Source: Trissonchulus latispiculum
Taxonomy: Eukaryota > Nematoda > Enoplea > Enoplida > Ironidae
Direction: 5' to 3'
Length of the DNA stretch: 64,000 nucleotides
NCBI GenBank assembly: GCA_030248195.1
Contig: JASAND010022238.1
Coordinates: 1 to 64,000, forward strand
In this document: piece after piece, positions 23,753-35,800 of the stretch
Layout of the letters: every line of letters begins with the position of its first letter
How positions within the stretch are numbered: position 1 is the stretch's first letter
Position numbers and translations under genes: made by a program
Notes under the pieces: generated by a model
The model's database searches: none
The model's input: the letters and a program-made list of their open reading frames with translations, nothing else
What the model was told of the DNA's origin: nothing

Positions 23753-24051
23753 CCATGCTGAAGTCGATTTACATAAATATTCTGAGTCCTGATTACAACA
23801 ACATAAATTTATTTTACTAGTAAACAAGCATCATCATTGTCATATGTAAACTTTTGTAAATACATAAACAATAAATTAAATTTATGTTTGAAGAACATTT
23901 GAGGAAGAAAACAATGAATTCATTTTGGAAGAACATTTGAGGAAGAATTTCTTTACTAGTTTTGGAGATTTTTCAATTTTTGCTTGGCAAAAACCTACAT
24001 TAAACAAAATGGTAATATAACCCTGTTCGCTTCCTGAACGTCTCTTCTAGA

Positions 24052-24140
24052 CATGTGCAGGAGGGAAAGTTCAGGGGGGCGGGTGAGCCGGCGGCCGCAA
24101 CCCGAAGGCCGCCGGAAAACCTGTTTTTCCGGTCTGCCAA
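24052..24140. repeat. Fragment of the ATGTGCAGGAGGG G-run repeat
   Basis: GACATGTGCAGGAGGGAAAG, a G run, and a GCCGAAGGCCGCCG-like segment match the starts of 36957-37125 and 54836-55025. Only the first part is present here. Confidence 0.6.
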
Positions 24141-24861
24141 AAACTTCCGAGGTTTACAGCATGAATCCACTGGATAATGAGTTATTGGTCTATCCTTTCC
24201 ACTTTGCTTCCAGTTTTTAAACTTTCCTTTCACTTTATTTTCTGTTGCTAAAAACTCTTTCCGTTTTCGCTTCCGTTAAGTAGACGGAGCTTTCAAATTT
24301 CAAGAATGTTCTCAGCAAATTTAAAACAGAAATAAAACTTTCAAATAAGCACAGCATGCCCAGCCAAGGAGATGCAACACGCAAGTTCTCGATTGGCTAC
24401 GTCAGCTCACCACATTTTTAGTGAGTTAGCTAACTACATTTCTGTCTGCTTATTAGCTAAAAAATTGCCAAAACACGCAGTTCTTATACAAGGAAACCGT
24501 TCAAACTATCGGTACATTACTTATACAACCGTATCAAGGTCCACCAAAATATGCTGATTGTAGTAATGAAATAGATTTGAATTTAGAATAAAGATAGATG
24601 CATGTAGTTATCAAAAATCCTTAATAGAATACTTGATAATCAAATAATAAAACATCGGACACAAGAAAACTAAGTTAACAAATCCCAGACTTGGGAAATT
24701 TCAGTGAGAGCATTCATTAAACCTTCCTTTGTGTTTTAACTCTGCTTAACCCGTGTGTTTGACAGGGGTTAAATTTCAATGCGAAAAGCTTTGAGGGAGT
24801 TAAACCTTAAAGTTTAACTCTTTCATGAAAAGGGTAGTTAATTTTAACCCTACCTAGTTAG

Positions 24862-27478
24862 TTTGCGCCTCAGTTCAGGCACAAAACACCCGTCAACGTC
24901 AAATGTCAAAAAGTCAACGCGCAATGCCACCCAATTCTTACAATGCAGAAACACCGATCTAAATCCAAGCAGCCTCAATCTAAACACAAGGTGTGCGCCT
25001 CAGCCCAGGCACAAAACACCCATGTCATCGCACAAAGCAGCGAATTCTTATTGTGGAGCAACACCGATCTACATCAAAGTAGGCTCAATCTAAACACAAG
25101 GTGTGTGCCTCAGCCCAGGCACAAAACACCCATGTCATCACACAAAGCAGCGAATTCTTATTATGGAGCAACACCGATCTACATCAAAGTAGCCTCAATC
25201 TAAACTCAAGGTGTGCGCCTCAGCCCCGGCACAAAACACCCATGTCATCGCACAACGCAGCGAATTCTTACTATGCAGCAAGACCGCTCTACGTCCAAGC
25301 AGCCTCAATCCAAACTCCAGGTGTCAGCTTGCGCCTCAGCCTAGGCACAAAGCACACATGTCAACCCGCAAAGCCACCCAATTCTTACTATGCAGAAACA
25401 CCTATCTACATCCAAGAAGAATCAATCCAAACTCAAGGTGTGCGCCTCAGCCCAGGCACAAAACACCCATGTCATCGCGCAAAGCCACCTAATTTATACT
25501 ATGCAGCAACACCGATCTACATCCAAGCCGCCGCAATCCAAACACCAGGTGTCAGCTTGGGCCTCAGTTCAGGCACAAAACATCCATATCAACGCGCACA
25601 GCCAGCCACTCTTACTATGCAAGAAAACCCAGCTACATCAAAGCAGCCTCAATCTAAACTCAAGGTGTCTGTTTGCGCCTCAGCCTAGGCACAAAACAGC
25701 CACGTCAACGCGCACACGCAGCCAATTCTTACTATGCAGCAACATCGACCTACATCCAAGCAGCCGCAGTCCAAACTCCAGGTGTCAGCTTGCGCCTCAG
25801 CCTAGGCATAAAACACCCACGTCAACGCGCACAGCCAGCCACTCTTACTATGCGACAACACCCAGCTACGTCAAAGCAGCCTCAATCTAAACTCAAGGTG
25901 TCAGCTTGCGCCTCAGGCACGGCACAAAACACTCATGTCAACGCGCACAGCCAGCCACTCTTACTATGCAACAACACCCAGCTACGTCAAAGCAGCCTCA
26001 ATCTAAACTCAAGGTGTCAGCTTGCGCATCAGGCAAGGCACAAAACGCCCACGTCAACGCGCACAGCCAGCCACTCTTACTATGCAACAACACCCAGCTA
26101 TGTCAAAGCAGCCTCAATCTAAACTCAAGGTGTCAGCTTGCGCCTCAGGCAAGGCACAAAACACCCATGTCAACGCGCACAGCCAGCCACTCGTACTATG
26201 CAACAATACCGATCTACATCCAAGTAGCCGCAGTCCAAACTCCAGGTGTCAGCATGCGCCTCAGCCCAGGCACAAAACACCCACGTCAACGCGCACAGCC
26301 AGCCATCCTTACTATGCAACAACACCTATTTACATCCAAGCAGCCGCAGTCCATACTCCAGGTGTCAGCATGCGCCTCAGCCTAGGCAGAAAACACCCAC
26401 GTCAACGCGCACAGCCAGCCACTCTTACTATGCAACAACAACCATCTACATCCAAGCAGCCGCAGTCCAAACTCCAGGTGTCAGCTTACGCCTCAGCCTA
26501 GGCACAAAGCAGCCACATCAACGCGCACAGCCAGCCACTCTTACTATGCAACAACACCCAGCTACGTCAAAGCAGCCTCAATCTAAACTCAAGGTGTGAG
26601 CTTGCGCCTCAGGCAAGGCACAAAACACCCATGTCAACGCGCACAGCCAGCCACTCTTACTATGCAACAAAACCTATTTACATCCAAGCAGCCGCAGTCC
26701 AAACTCCAGGTGTCAGCATGCGCCTCAGCCTAGGCAGAAAACACCCACGTCAACGCGCACAGCCAGCCACTCTTACTATGCAACAACAACCATTTACATC
26801 CAAGCAGCCGCAGTCCAAACTCCAGGTGTCAGCTTACGCCTCAGCCTAGGCACAAAGCAGCCACATCAATGCGCACAGCCAGCCACTCTTACTATGCAAC
26901 AACACCTATCTACATCCAAGCAGCCGCAGTCCAAACTCCAGGTGTCAGCATGCGCCTCAGCCTAGGCAGAAAACACCCACGTCAACGCGCACAGCCAGCC
27001 ACTCTTACTATGCAACAACACCGATTTACATCCAAGCAGCCTCAATCTAAACTGAAGGTGTCAACTTGCGCCTCAGTCCTGGCACAAAACACCCATGTCA
27101 ACGCGCACATCAAGCCTCTCTTACTATGCAACAACACCCAGCTACGTCAAAGCAGCCTCAATCTAATCTCAAGGTGTCAGCTTGCGCCTCAGGCAAGGCA
27201 CAAAACACCCATGTCAACGCGCACAGCCAGCCACTCTTACTATGCAACAACACCCAGCTACGTCAAAGCAGCCTCAATATAAACTCAAGGTGTCAGCTTG
27301 CGCCTCAGGCAAGGCACAAAACACCCATGTCAACGCGCACAGCCAGCCACTCTTACCATGCAACATCACCTATATACATCCAGGCAGCCTCAATCCAATC
27401 TGAGGGTGTCCGCTTGCGCCTCAGCCTAGGCGCCAAACACCCACGTCAACGCGCACAGCCAGCCAGTCTTACTATGAC
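24862..27478. repeat. Minisatellite, about 23 units of 111-116 bp
   Basis: Units carry GCGCCTCAG, GGCACAAAACACCCA, CAACGCGCACAGCCAGCCAC and TTACTATGCAACAACACC. The period is about 111 bp in the first kilobase (starts 24989, 25100, 25210) and 116 bp later (25897, 26013, 26129). Two unit types occur in runs: one with CTACGTCAAAGCAGCCTCAA and one with CTACATCCAAGCAGCCGCAG. Open plus-strand frames of up to 195 codons cross the array, but the 116-bp period shifts frame at each unit, so this looks like satellite rather than coding sequence. Confidence 0.9.
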
Positions 27479-28640
27479 TTACTCTTACCCAGCCTGACAG
27501 GTGCAAAGTGACATCTTGCATTTTGATTGAGGCTGATTTGATGGAGATCGGTATTGCTGGTTAGTAACGCTTCGCAGGCTATGCGCGTTGCCATAGGTGT
27601 TGATGCGCGTGATAGTTGTTGCTGGTGCGCAACCTGATACCTTGTATTTTGATTGAGGCTGGTGGTATTCAGATCGGGGGGGGGGGGGTTGCTGTTTAAC
27701 ACTTGGCTGACTGTGTGTGCAAGTGTGTGTGCGTGTGTGCGTGTGTGTTGATTGATATAGTTGTTTTGTACGCCAGCCCGGGCACAAAACACCTATATCA
27801 ACTGACTCGCTGCCAGGGAAGTATTATTGAACAGCAAAGCCGATTCTCATTAAATCAGCCTAAATCAAAACCCAAGGCATCAGTTTGTGCTCCAGCCCAG
27901 GCAAAAAGCACCTATCAACGTGTACAGTTAGCCAGCGTTAGTAAACAGCAACACCGACCTCCGACAAATCAGCCGCAGTCAAAATGCAAGATGTCACTTT
28001 GCACCTGTCATTCTGGGTAAGAGTAAGGCATAGTAAGACTGGCTGACTGTGCGCGTTGACGTGGGTGTTTTGCGCCTAGTTTGAGGCGCAAGCGGACACC
28101 TTGAGATTGTATTGAGGCTGCTTGAATGTAAATCGGTGTTGTTGCATAGAGTGGCTGGCTGTGCGCGTTGACATAGGTGTTTGATGCTTGGCTGGTGAGC
28201 AAACTGATACCTTGTATTTTGATTGAGGCTGGTTTGATGAAGATCGGTGTTGCTGTATAACACTTGGCTAACTGCATGTGCATGTGTGTATGCGTGTGTG
28301 CGTGTGTGCGTGTGTGTTGATTGATATAGTTGTTTTGTACGCCAGCCCGGGCACAAAACATCTATATCAGCTGACTCGCAGCCAGGCAAGTATTATTGAA
28401 CAGCAACGCCGATTCTCATTAAATCAACCTGAATCGGAACCCAAGGCATCAGTTTGTGCTCCAGTCCAGGCAAAACGCCCCTATCAACGTGTACAGCTAG
28501 GCAGCTTTAGTAAACACCAACACCGATCTCAGACAAATCAGCCGCAATCAAAATTCATGGTGTCAATTTGCGCACCAGCCCAGGTACAAAACGCAGATAT
28601 CAAACACACAGTCCGCCAAGGGTTACTTAAAATCTAACTA
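27479..28640. repeat. Inverted and duplicated relatives of the minisatellite
   Basis: Minisatellite-like units appear inverted at about 27500-27690 and 28020-28255 and direct at 27770-28010 and 28335-28600. The block is itself a direct duplication with a roughly 560-bp period: GTACGCCAGCCCGGGCACAA recurs at about 27769 and 28337. TG-rich microsatellites (27712-27752, 28275-28318) sit at the junctions. The CA-rich run at 28690-28742 follows. Confidence 0.75.
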
Positions 28641-29116
28641 CAACTAACATCAAGCAAACCTCAAGCATCAATCTCAATAAACGCACGAACATCCATGCAC
28701 ACACTCACACACACACTCACTCACTCACACACACACACACCTATGCAAGATCTCTCTAAACAACACCAACAAAATCTATGTCACCCATTTCTATAACATT
28801 TCTTTCTTTAATCAAACCTATTTGTTAGAAATAATCAAAACAACTGAATGACACATTGTTTCTATAAAACTTGTTCTCGTTCAAAATTTTTGGGCGAATG
28901 AAATTTCTATACTATTAAAATCTAATAAAAGCAAAACGCACTCACAGGATCAAGCAACGTCCATCAGCTCCTGGCGGTGCCTGAAATAAAGCAGTTTGAA
29001 CATTAATAAGCACGAATACGACAGCTTAGGAAGAAAACAGTAGCGAATCGGGTGTAGGTGGTAGTCGCTAAATTAATACTCGAAAATATGCAGTTCTCCA
29101 TGGAGACAGCTGAGGT

Positions 29117-29985
29117 GAAGTCTCATGTGTCTCCTTAGTGAACCAACACTTTGATCCAGTGCTGGAACTGTTTTATCCAGAAAGAGCAACCAAAACTATG
29201 TATGAATCACGAACACTTAGCATTATTTCATTAAATGAAAATTCAAAGAAAAGTGGAATTTTAATTAGAATTCCTAATAAAAATACTAAGTCTAATTAGC
29301 TTACAGCGTGAAATGGTCCGCTCACCTAAGCAGTGCTGAGAATAGAACAGTGGTTATCCCAGGAAAACACTAAATTTAATTTTCAGTCTGCCACGTTTTA
29401 ATTTGCAGCATTAGTGTTACCGACGAATAGACTTTCCTGAGAAATTAATAAGTCGTGGCTCACCTATTTGGAGTAATATCACCCTACTTTCGGTGAGCGA
29501 ACGCAGCCACAACTTATTAATTTCTGCAGGAAAGTAGATCCGTCGGGGACACTGATGCTGCAAATTGAAACGTGGCAAAATGAAAAATTAAATTTAGCGT
29601 TTTCCTGGGATAACCACTACGTTCTTCTCAGCACTGCTTATGTTAGGTGAGAGGACCATTTCACGCTGTAAGCTAATTAGACTTAGTATTTTTACTAGTG
29701 ATTCTAATTAAAAATTCCGCTTTTTGAAATTTCATTAAATTCTAAATTCTAATTCTTAATTCTAGTGACTCATGGAGTACTCTTGAAGGACTATCAGCTA
29801 GCACAAAATGAGGTAATTACGACTTTTGGCGAACCAATAAAAAAGACAATTTTTTAGTGGGACCATGCGTGACACAAAGCTAATTGTTCGTGTTTCATAC
29901 ACAGTTTTGCTTGCTCTTTCTGGATCAAACAGTTCCAGCACTGGATCAAAGAGTTGGTTTGTTAAGGAGACACACATGGTGAAGT
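29117..29985. mobile_element. Foldback element, about 0.87 kb, arms meeting near 29480
   Basis: Left arm blocks such as AACCAACACTTTGATCCAGT, CAGCGTGAAATGGTCC and GGTTATCCCAGGAAAAC recur inverted in the right arm. Almost the whole element pairs with itself. No target duplication was identified and no coding sequence is present. Confidence 0.8.
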
Positions 29986-32426
29986 CGGACAATATTAGAA
30001 AATGAGTTCTCCCTTAGTCCACGTTGGCTGCGTGTGACGTGTAAAGGGAGGGACGGATGGCCGGGTACCCAATTTTATAGTCCCCAGTTTTGCTATTTTG
30101 TATAATATGCCCTAGTATGTCACCAAAACCACGACAGATTTCTGGTTGTTAAACAAAAATGGCTGTTAACCAAAGCAAGTTGAGATATTGCGGTACAAAT
30201 CCTACCAATTGAATATTACGTCAATGTGCATCGCTGAGGGTTACAAAGGCGCTTGCACTTAGGGCTGCAAAAGATTACGGCATGGCCAAGGCCAACACAT
30301 CATTTACTGCTGGGTAAACTGCTGACGAACTAGCTGAACAAATCTTGTAATAGGACCAATGTCCAAAAATGCACGAAATTCCCGGAATTCACACATTCCG
30401 GATTTCACAAATTCCGGATTTCACTGTAGCTTCGAACTATTTCTTGAATTCCGAGAAGTGAGCTCATTTCTGCGAGTTGGCACGGTTAGAAACTCTGCTC
30501 TGCTCAACAAGAGCTTTCGAATGATATCCATATTGAGGGGTATTGAAGAAAATTTCCAAAATCCGGAAAATCCGGTTTTCGCAAATTCCGGGAATTGAGT
30601 GCATTTTCAAGAGTTCGTTCTATTACAAAAGTTGTTCAACTCGGTGAGAGCTTCCGAATGATACCCATCTTCTGGGTGTTGAAGAAGAATTTTAAAATTC
30701 GGAAATTTTGAAATCCCAGAATTCCGGAAATTGGGTACATTTTCGTGAAAACAGTCTAAGAGCAAAAATTTGTAGTGGGAGCAGCTCCATTCGATTATAA
30801 AAACAAAATTTTGATTGCTATAAAAATTCTTCGAAAAACTAAAAATTTTAAATTTTCCGTAAATGAAACCCGGAATTTGGGATTTTTCCGGATTTTCGAA
30901 ATCACGGGTTCCTGAGAATTCTAAATATATACATCATATAGGCTACCTTCAAATGATAACTCAGGACAGGACATTTCAATTCCAAGATTTTTTGGTCAGA
31001 CTTTAGCTAATCTTGCGAACTCTAGCTAACTCTCGCTCTAAGGGCCTTTACGCAAATAGGTAAACAGATTTATATTTAACTCGATCATTTTTACAAATGA
31101 CCGAAGGGTTAATTTTAGCTGTGCTAGTTGAAATTTTTAATCGCTGAAAAATGTTGTCTGCGAAAGTAATGCCTCCTTAAACCCAAAAATTGGGCAATTT
31201 GGGCATTTTCAGAGGGTCTCAGCCAAGATAGCACAGGCAAATCAAGACAAGCCTTTGTGCTACAACTTGCTTCTCACCATATACAGAAGTATGCAAAATT
31301 GAAGCTATGAATCTTTATGTATCGTAAGAAACTAATTCGAACGAACTTCAAAGGAACCGACAACGGCGCCACTTCTTAAGCAATGTCTAAGGGCAAAGTT
31401 TGCATGCCAACCAATGGGTTGGTTCAGGACAGGGCACAACTTTTAATACCTACATCTTTGTGGAGTGATTTTGACTTTGAGCAATAACCGCCTTCTCCGA
31501 ATTTTGAAAACTCCTAGACAACCAGCGGTCCTACACGAAATAGTTTCTTAAGAGATATTACCACGTTAACTAAAAACATTTATATAAAGTTATACCCCGT
31601 TTGCTCTCACACAACTTTCATACAGACAAATTTGCTGAATACTGCTGAAACATGAATGATAAAAAGTTTTGCACTTGTCTTGTTATGTGGACCCATGGGC
31701 AGTGTGAAAAAGAGAAAAATCGGTGATGGTAAAAATTCGCGACCCAACGAAATAGCGGCAGTTGTAGCATTAATTTAATTTTGGAGCTTTTAGCATCCTG
31801 ATACCATAGGTTAGGTTTCAGCTGAACTTTTAAACTGGTTTAGTCATGCCGCAGTAGTTTCGTTATTTGGCAGTTGTTGCATTCATTAACACGGGTTCCG
31901 ATTCTGGGAGAGGATCTGCCCCGACTTCACTGAAGGGTGTACCCCTGAAAAATTCCAAAATTTTTAGTGGGCTTCCCCAAATTAGAAAAAACTAATTTTT
32001 AGAGTTTTAGATAAAATTAATAAAAATGTAGATACGTTGAAAAAATTGCTAAATTTTGCTAAACAATATGCAATTTTTGTAAACGAATTGCTGAGGTGTC
32101 AACCCTTTTTCCTTCTCGCTGAAGAGGACTACTAGTTCTTTGTTGGTCAGGGGGGTATGCACCCCCATTCCCCCACGTTATCCCATGGTTGTCGGTATGT
32201 AGTTACGCCGGTAAAAGCTGAAATCCATCTTGAAATTTCTGATGTCACAACTGATCAGCATTTCTTTTTAGAACTTTACTTTATTTGCTTTATTTATCTT
32301 TTTTCATTTAGAACTTTGCTGTAAATTTCCAATTTCCCGAACCAACCAGTCGTTTCGGCAAATTCTAAGGTCACTGTATCATTTCTGGACCCCTCTCATC
32401 CAAACTTCCTTGGACAATTGACAAAA
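29986..32426. other. Gene-free stretch, includes TTCCGG-rich repeats
   Basis: Positions 30359-30930 contain repeated AATTCCGGAATT and AAATCCGG motifs and a relative of the foldback arm from 18928. The downstream exons of the zinc-finger gene should lie to the left of 32805, but I found no convincing minus-strand exon here. Confidence 0.4.
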
Positions 32427-32431
32427 TAACA

Positions 32432-32770
32432 CCAAGAGTACATAATGATAAGACTATGACACTCAGCCTAGTGTCTGTTATCAGAGTAAAAACTAGGCTC
32501 AGTTCGCCAATGGCTGACCCCCACCCACAAATTGGACCCATCACTTCAAACAATTTTGGCCGCTTCACTTGCATGCTGATGCTCGAAAACACAACTATAC
32601 TCAGTTGGTTCAATGTGCGTCTGTTGCGAGCTTTAGAACACAAACACGAATTTCTTTGAGGTGATGGGACCAATTTGTGGGGGGTCAGCCGTTATTGAAA
32701 AGAGCATAGTTTTTGCTCTGATAACAGAGACTAGGCTTAGTGCCATACTCTTATCATTATGTACTCTTGC
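32432..32770. mobile_element. MITE of the GAGTACATAATGATAAGA family, copy 2, TSD TAACA
   Basis: The ends are CCAAGAGTACATAATGAT and, inverted, GCAAGAGTACATAATGAT, with TAACA at 32427-32431 and 32771-32775. Subterminal blocks GTCTGTTATCAGAGT and GGACCCATCACTTCAAA are mirrored. The element lies just downstream of exon 9 of the zinc-finger gene, probably inside its next intron. Confidence 0.78.
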
Positions 32771-32804
32771 TAACATGAATGAATAAAGAAGATTATTGAC
32801 TTAC

Positions 32805-32855
32805 ATCTTCGTGCGATGGATTCGCATACCCTTGAGGGTAGCGAATCCCCGATCG
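32805..32855 (-). CDS. Exon 9: second half of zinc finger 2
   Basis: After the transposon the frame resumes as D-R-G-F-A-T-L-K-G-M-R-I-H-R-T-K, which completes the CTFC half-finger left on exon 8. Without the insertion the finger is C-x2-C-x12-H. The donor GTAAGTC at 32804 leaves two bases of the next codon (AT), so the last histidine should start the next exon, which I could not find. Confidence 0.65.
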
Positions 32856-35800
32856 CTAGTGTTGTGCGTTGGCCGGTGCGGCCAATGGCTGGCCAATGGC
32901 CGGCCATTGGCCGGCCAAGCCATTGACCGTTGGCCGAGAAAATCTCGGCCAGTTGGCTTGGCCGGCCATTGGCCGTTGGCCGGCCAACGGCCAATGGCCA
33001 ACGGCCAATTGGCTGGCCGTTGGCCGTTGGCCGATGGCCGGCCACGGCCGTTGGCCAGCCAACGGCCAACGGCCAACTGGCTGGCCGTTGGCCGTTGGCT
33101 GGCCACTAACAGTGCTAAAATATTCAAGTTCAAATTTACTGATCTTGTGCGTTAACAGTGTTGAAAAATTTAATTTTGCTGCATAATATCGTAAACAGTT
33201 TGCTGTATAAACGTTATATTAGATACAGTACTACAGATTTTCACTAGACGTTGACAATTTTTACGTTATTAGCAAGTGCTTTACAAATAAATTTGCTAAT
33301 TGCATGCAACTAAGGTGTTAACAACGTAGTTTTTAAATTTGTCTAGCAGTCAACGTCTCATCAATTTATTGCGGTCCTCCAGCAAAATTTAAACAGAATT
33401 ATCTCGGGTGGAAGCTAAATGTTTGGAAAAACTATTTTACAAATATTGTAAATTGAACTATTGCAAATAAAGTTTAATTAAGTCGACGCCTAATTAAGCA
33501 CGGTAGACGAACAAAAATTGTAAATTCCAGCTCGCCAGCGTTGGCAAATAGCTAAAGAACGGCTAACAGCTTTCGGCCAAGCAACAGACAACGGCCAACC
33601 AGCGGCCAACGGCCAACCAGTTGGCCGTTGGCCATTGGCCGTTGGCCGGCCAACGGCCATTGGCCGGCCATCGGCCAACGGCCAACGGCCAGCCAATTGG
33701 CCGTTGGCCATTGGCCGTTGGCCGGCCACGGCCAATGGCCGGCCAACGGCCAACGGCCAATTGGCCGGCCAACTTCAAACTCCGGCCAAGCCAAGCCAAG
33801 CCAACCAAGGAAATTTTCGGCCAATCCCAACACTACCGATCGCAGAAGGTGCACTGATGGAAGGCACCGGCTGGCTGGATTGGCTGCGGCACGGGGGCTG
33901 GCTGGGGAACGGGAAGGGCTGGCTGAGGCTGCTGAGGCGGCTGCGGCGGCTGCGGTGGCTGGGGAGGGGCCGGCTGGGCTGGCTGGGCAGCCGGCTCCCT
34001 GTGCATCCGCCCGGCGTGGATTCGGAGGCCCCGATGGGAATCGAAGGCCCTCCCACAGCCGGGCACTGGGCAGGCTGAAATAGAGAAAAACATAAATATA
34101 GACAGATTTATGATTTATTTATTTACATTGACTGTAAACATAAAAACAAGAGTGCATAATCGCAAGAAGAAGAGTAAGAAACTAGAGGGCTTCTCTTCTT
34201 GGCATTGCACCAAACGGGGACCAAAATGGGTTCCCGTTTGGGGGGGTGAGCAGAGGGGTAGTTTCGCGAAAAGAGGTCCCCGTTCTGTGGTTTTATGGGG
34301 GGGGGGGTATGCAAAAGGGGTCCCAGTTTGGGGGGTGGGGGGGAAACCAACAGCCAATAAGATTCAGTCAATCATATGTTATAGTCTGACTTGGCTACCC
34401 CCTCCGAACGGGTTAAAAGACCCTCAGTCTGATTCTACCCCCCCACCAAACGAGGACCTCTTTTTGCTACCCCATCAAACGGGGAGGGAGTATGCCTGTC
34501 TACCCCCACCAAACGGGGGAACATTCGCGTATTGTGGGCGGAGCACCGTTACGCAATGTCAAGAAGAGAAGCCCTCTAGTGACCTACTCTTCTTCTTATA
34601 TATAGTGCAATTACGCACTCTTGCTAAAAAGCAAACACTAAGTAGACCAAAGACGCTCTCCATGACCGCTGCAGCGCCGCCATAGCTGACCTGACCGGGC
34701 GATCCAAACCGGTCCGCCAGTCGGGTCGAAAGTGGCCGGTCGACCTCTCAATACAGGCCGCTCGATACCAGTTTTGGTCTGTGTTTGGTGTCCTGTACAG
34801 AGGTTTTGCACTCAACGATGCATAGAGTTTGCTCCCAGTTATGCATAGCAAATAATAGCACGTATTGGCTTCGTTCAACCTACAAACCGGCCGACCTCAA
34901 CTTGCGTTAATTCGCAGCGCCAATTAGCATAATGACCTTGCTATCACATACCAAATTGATCGTGTTCACAAAACCTATCTGATTTGAAAGTAACCAGCCG
35001 GATTTCTATGATTAACATAAATACGTGCCGATGGGAAAACAACTATTTCAGGACACGTGCCGACCGTTTTCGAAGCTCACCCCGCCACTAAGAGGAGTGT
35101 TTTTGATGATTCGGGCAAATTTACTGGCGATTCGGAGATATCTGACCGCTGCTCCATCCTTTCCCTGAAACACTTCGCCTCCAGCCCTTTACATTTGTGC
35201 AACGATTTGGCTCCGCCGGGAATCGAACATCGGACCTCCCGGACTGCCTCCCAACGACGGAGCCACGAGAAAAGAGCGCACAACTTGGATAAAGTGGGAT
35301 TTGATGGGACAGAAAACCAGAAACTCTGGTGGGATTTGATAGATGGGATCCGAGAATCCGTCCCGTTTGCCAACTCTAGCACGAAATTCTTTATCAGAGC
35401 TCTTTTATAATTATTAATTTTTCAAATGAAACAACGTAATTCAACTTACCGTAGAAGCCGCCATACTGGGGGACGTCAAAGTCCCGAAGGGCCATACCTT
35501 GGACCGCCTAAACAAAAACAACCAACACATTAGTATTATTTAACTAATTGCTAGCTATGTAAGTAATTAATAGCTGAAGACGAGATTCCAAGTATACTTA
35601 AAACCATTCGCGATGAATTAGAAATTTTGCTACTGTAACTGGGATTGATGAGACCCGTCTTAATCGAAGCTATACAAAGTCAACAACATTAACAGGAAAC
35701 GATACTATTTATTTAATTATTCTGTACACTTACCCGGAGTTCCTCGACCTGGGCTGGCTCCAAGGCCGTTCCTGAAACAAAATATATAATAAAAATAATT

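Noticed and set aside
25101..25688. 195-codon open frame in the minisatellite
   Set aside because: The unit length changes frame and several overlapping frames are equally open; no start context, splice site or family match.
24862..28640. CRISPR array
   Set aside because: Whole units repeat, with no short repeat plus unique spacers, no cas genes, and a eukaryotic setting.
32770..33857. Overlapping Trp/Pro/Ala-rich frames on both strands
   Set aside because: Produced by GGCCAACGG arrays of the hAT element.
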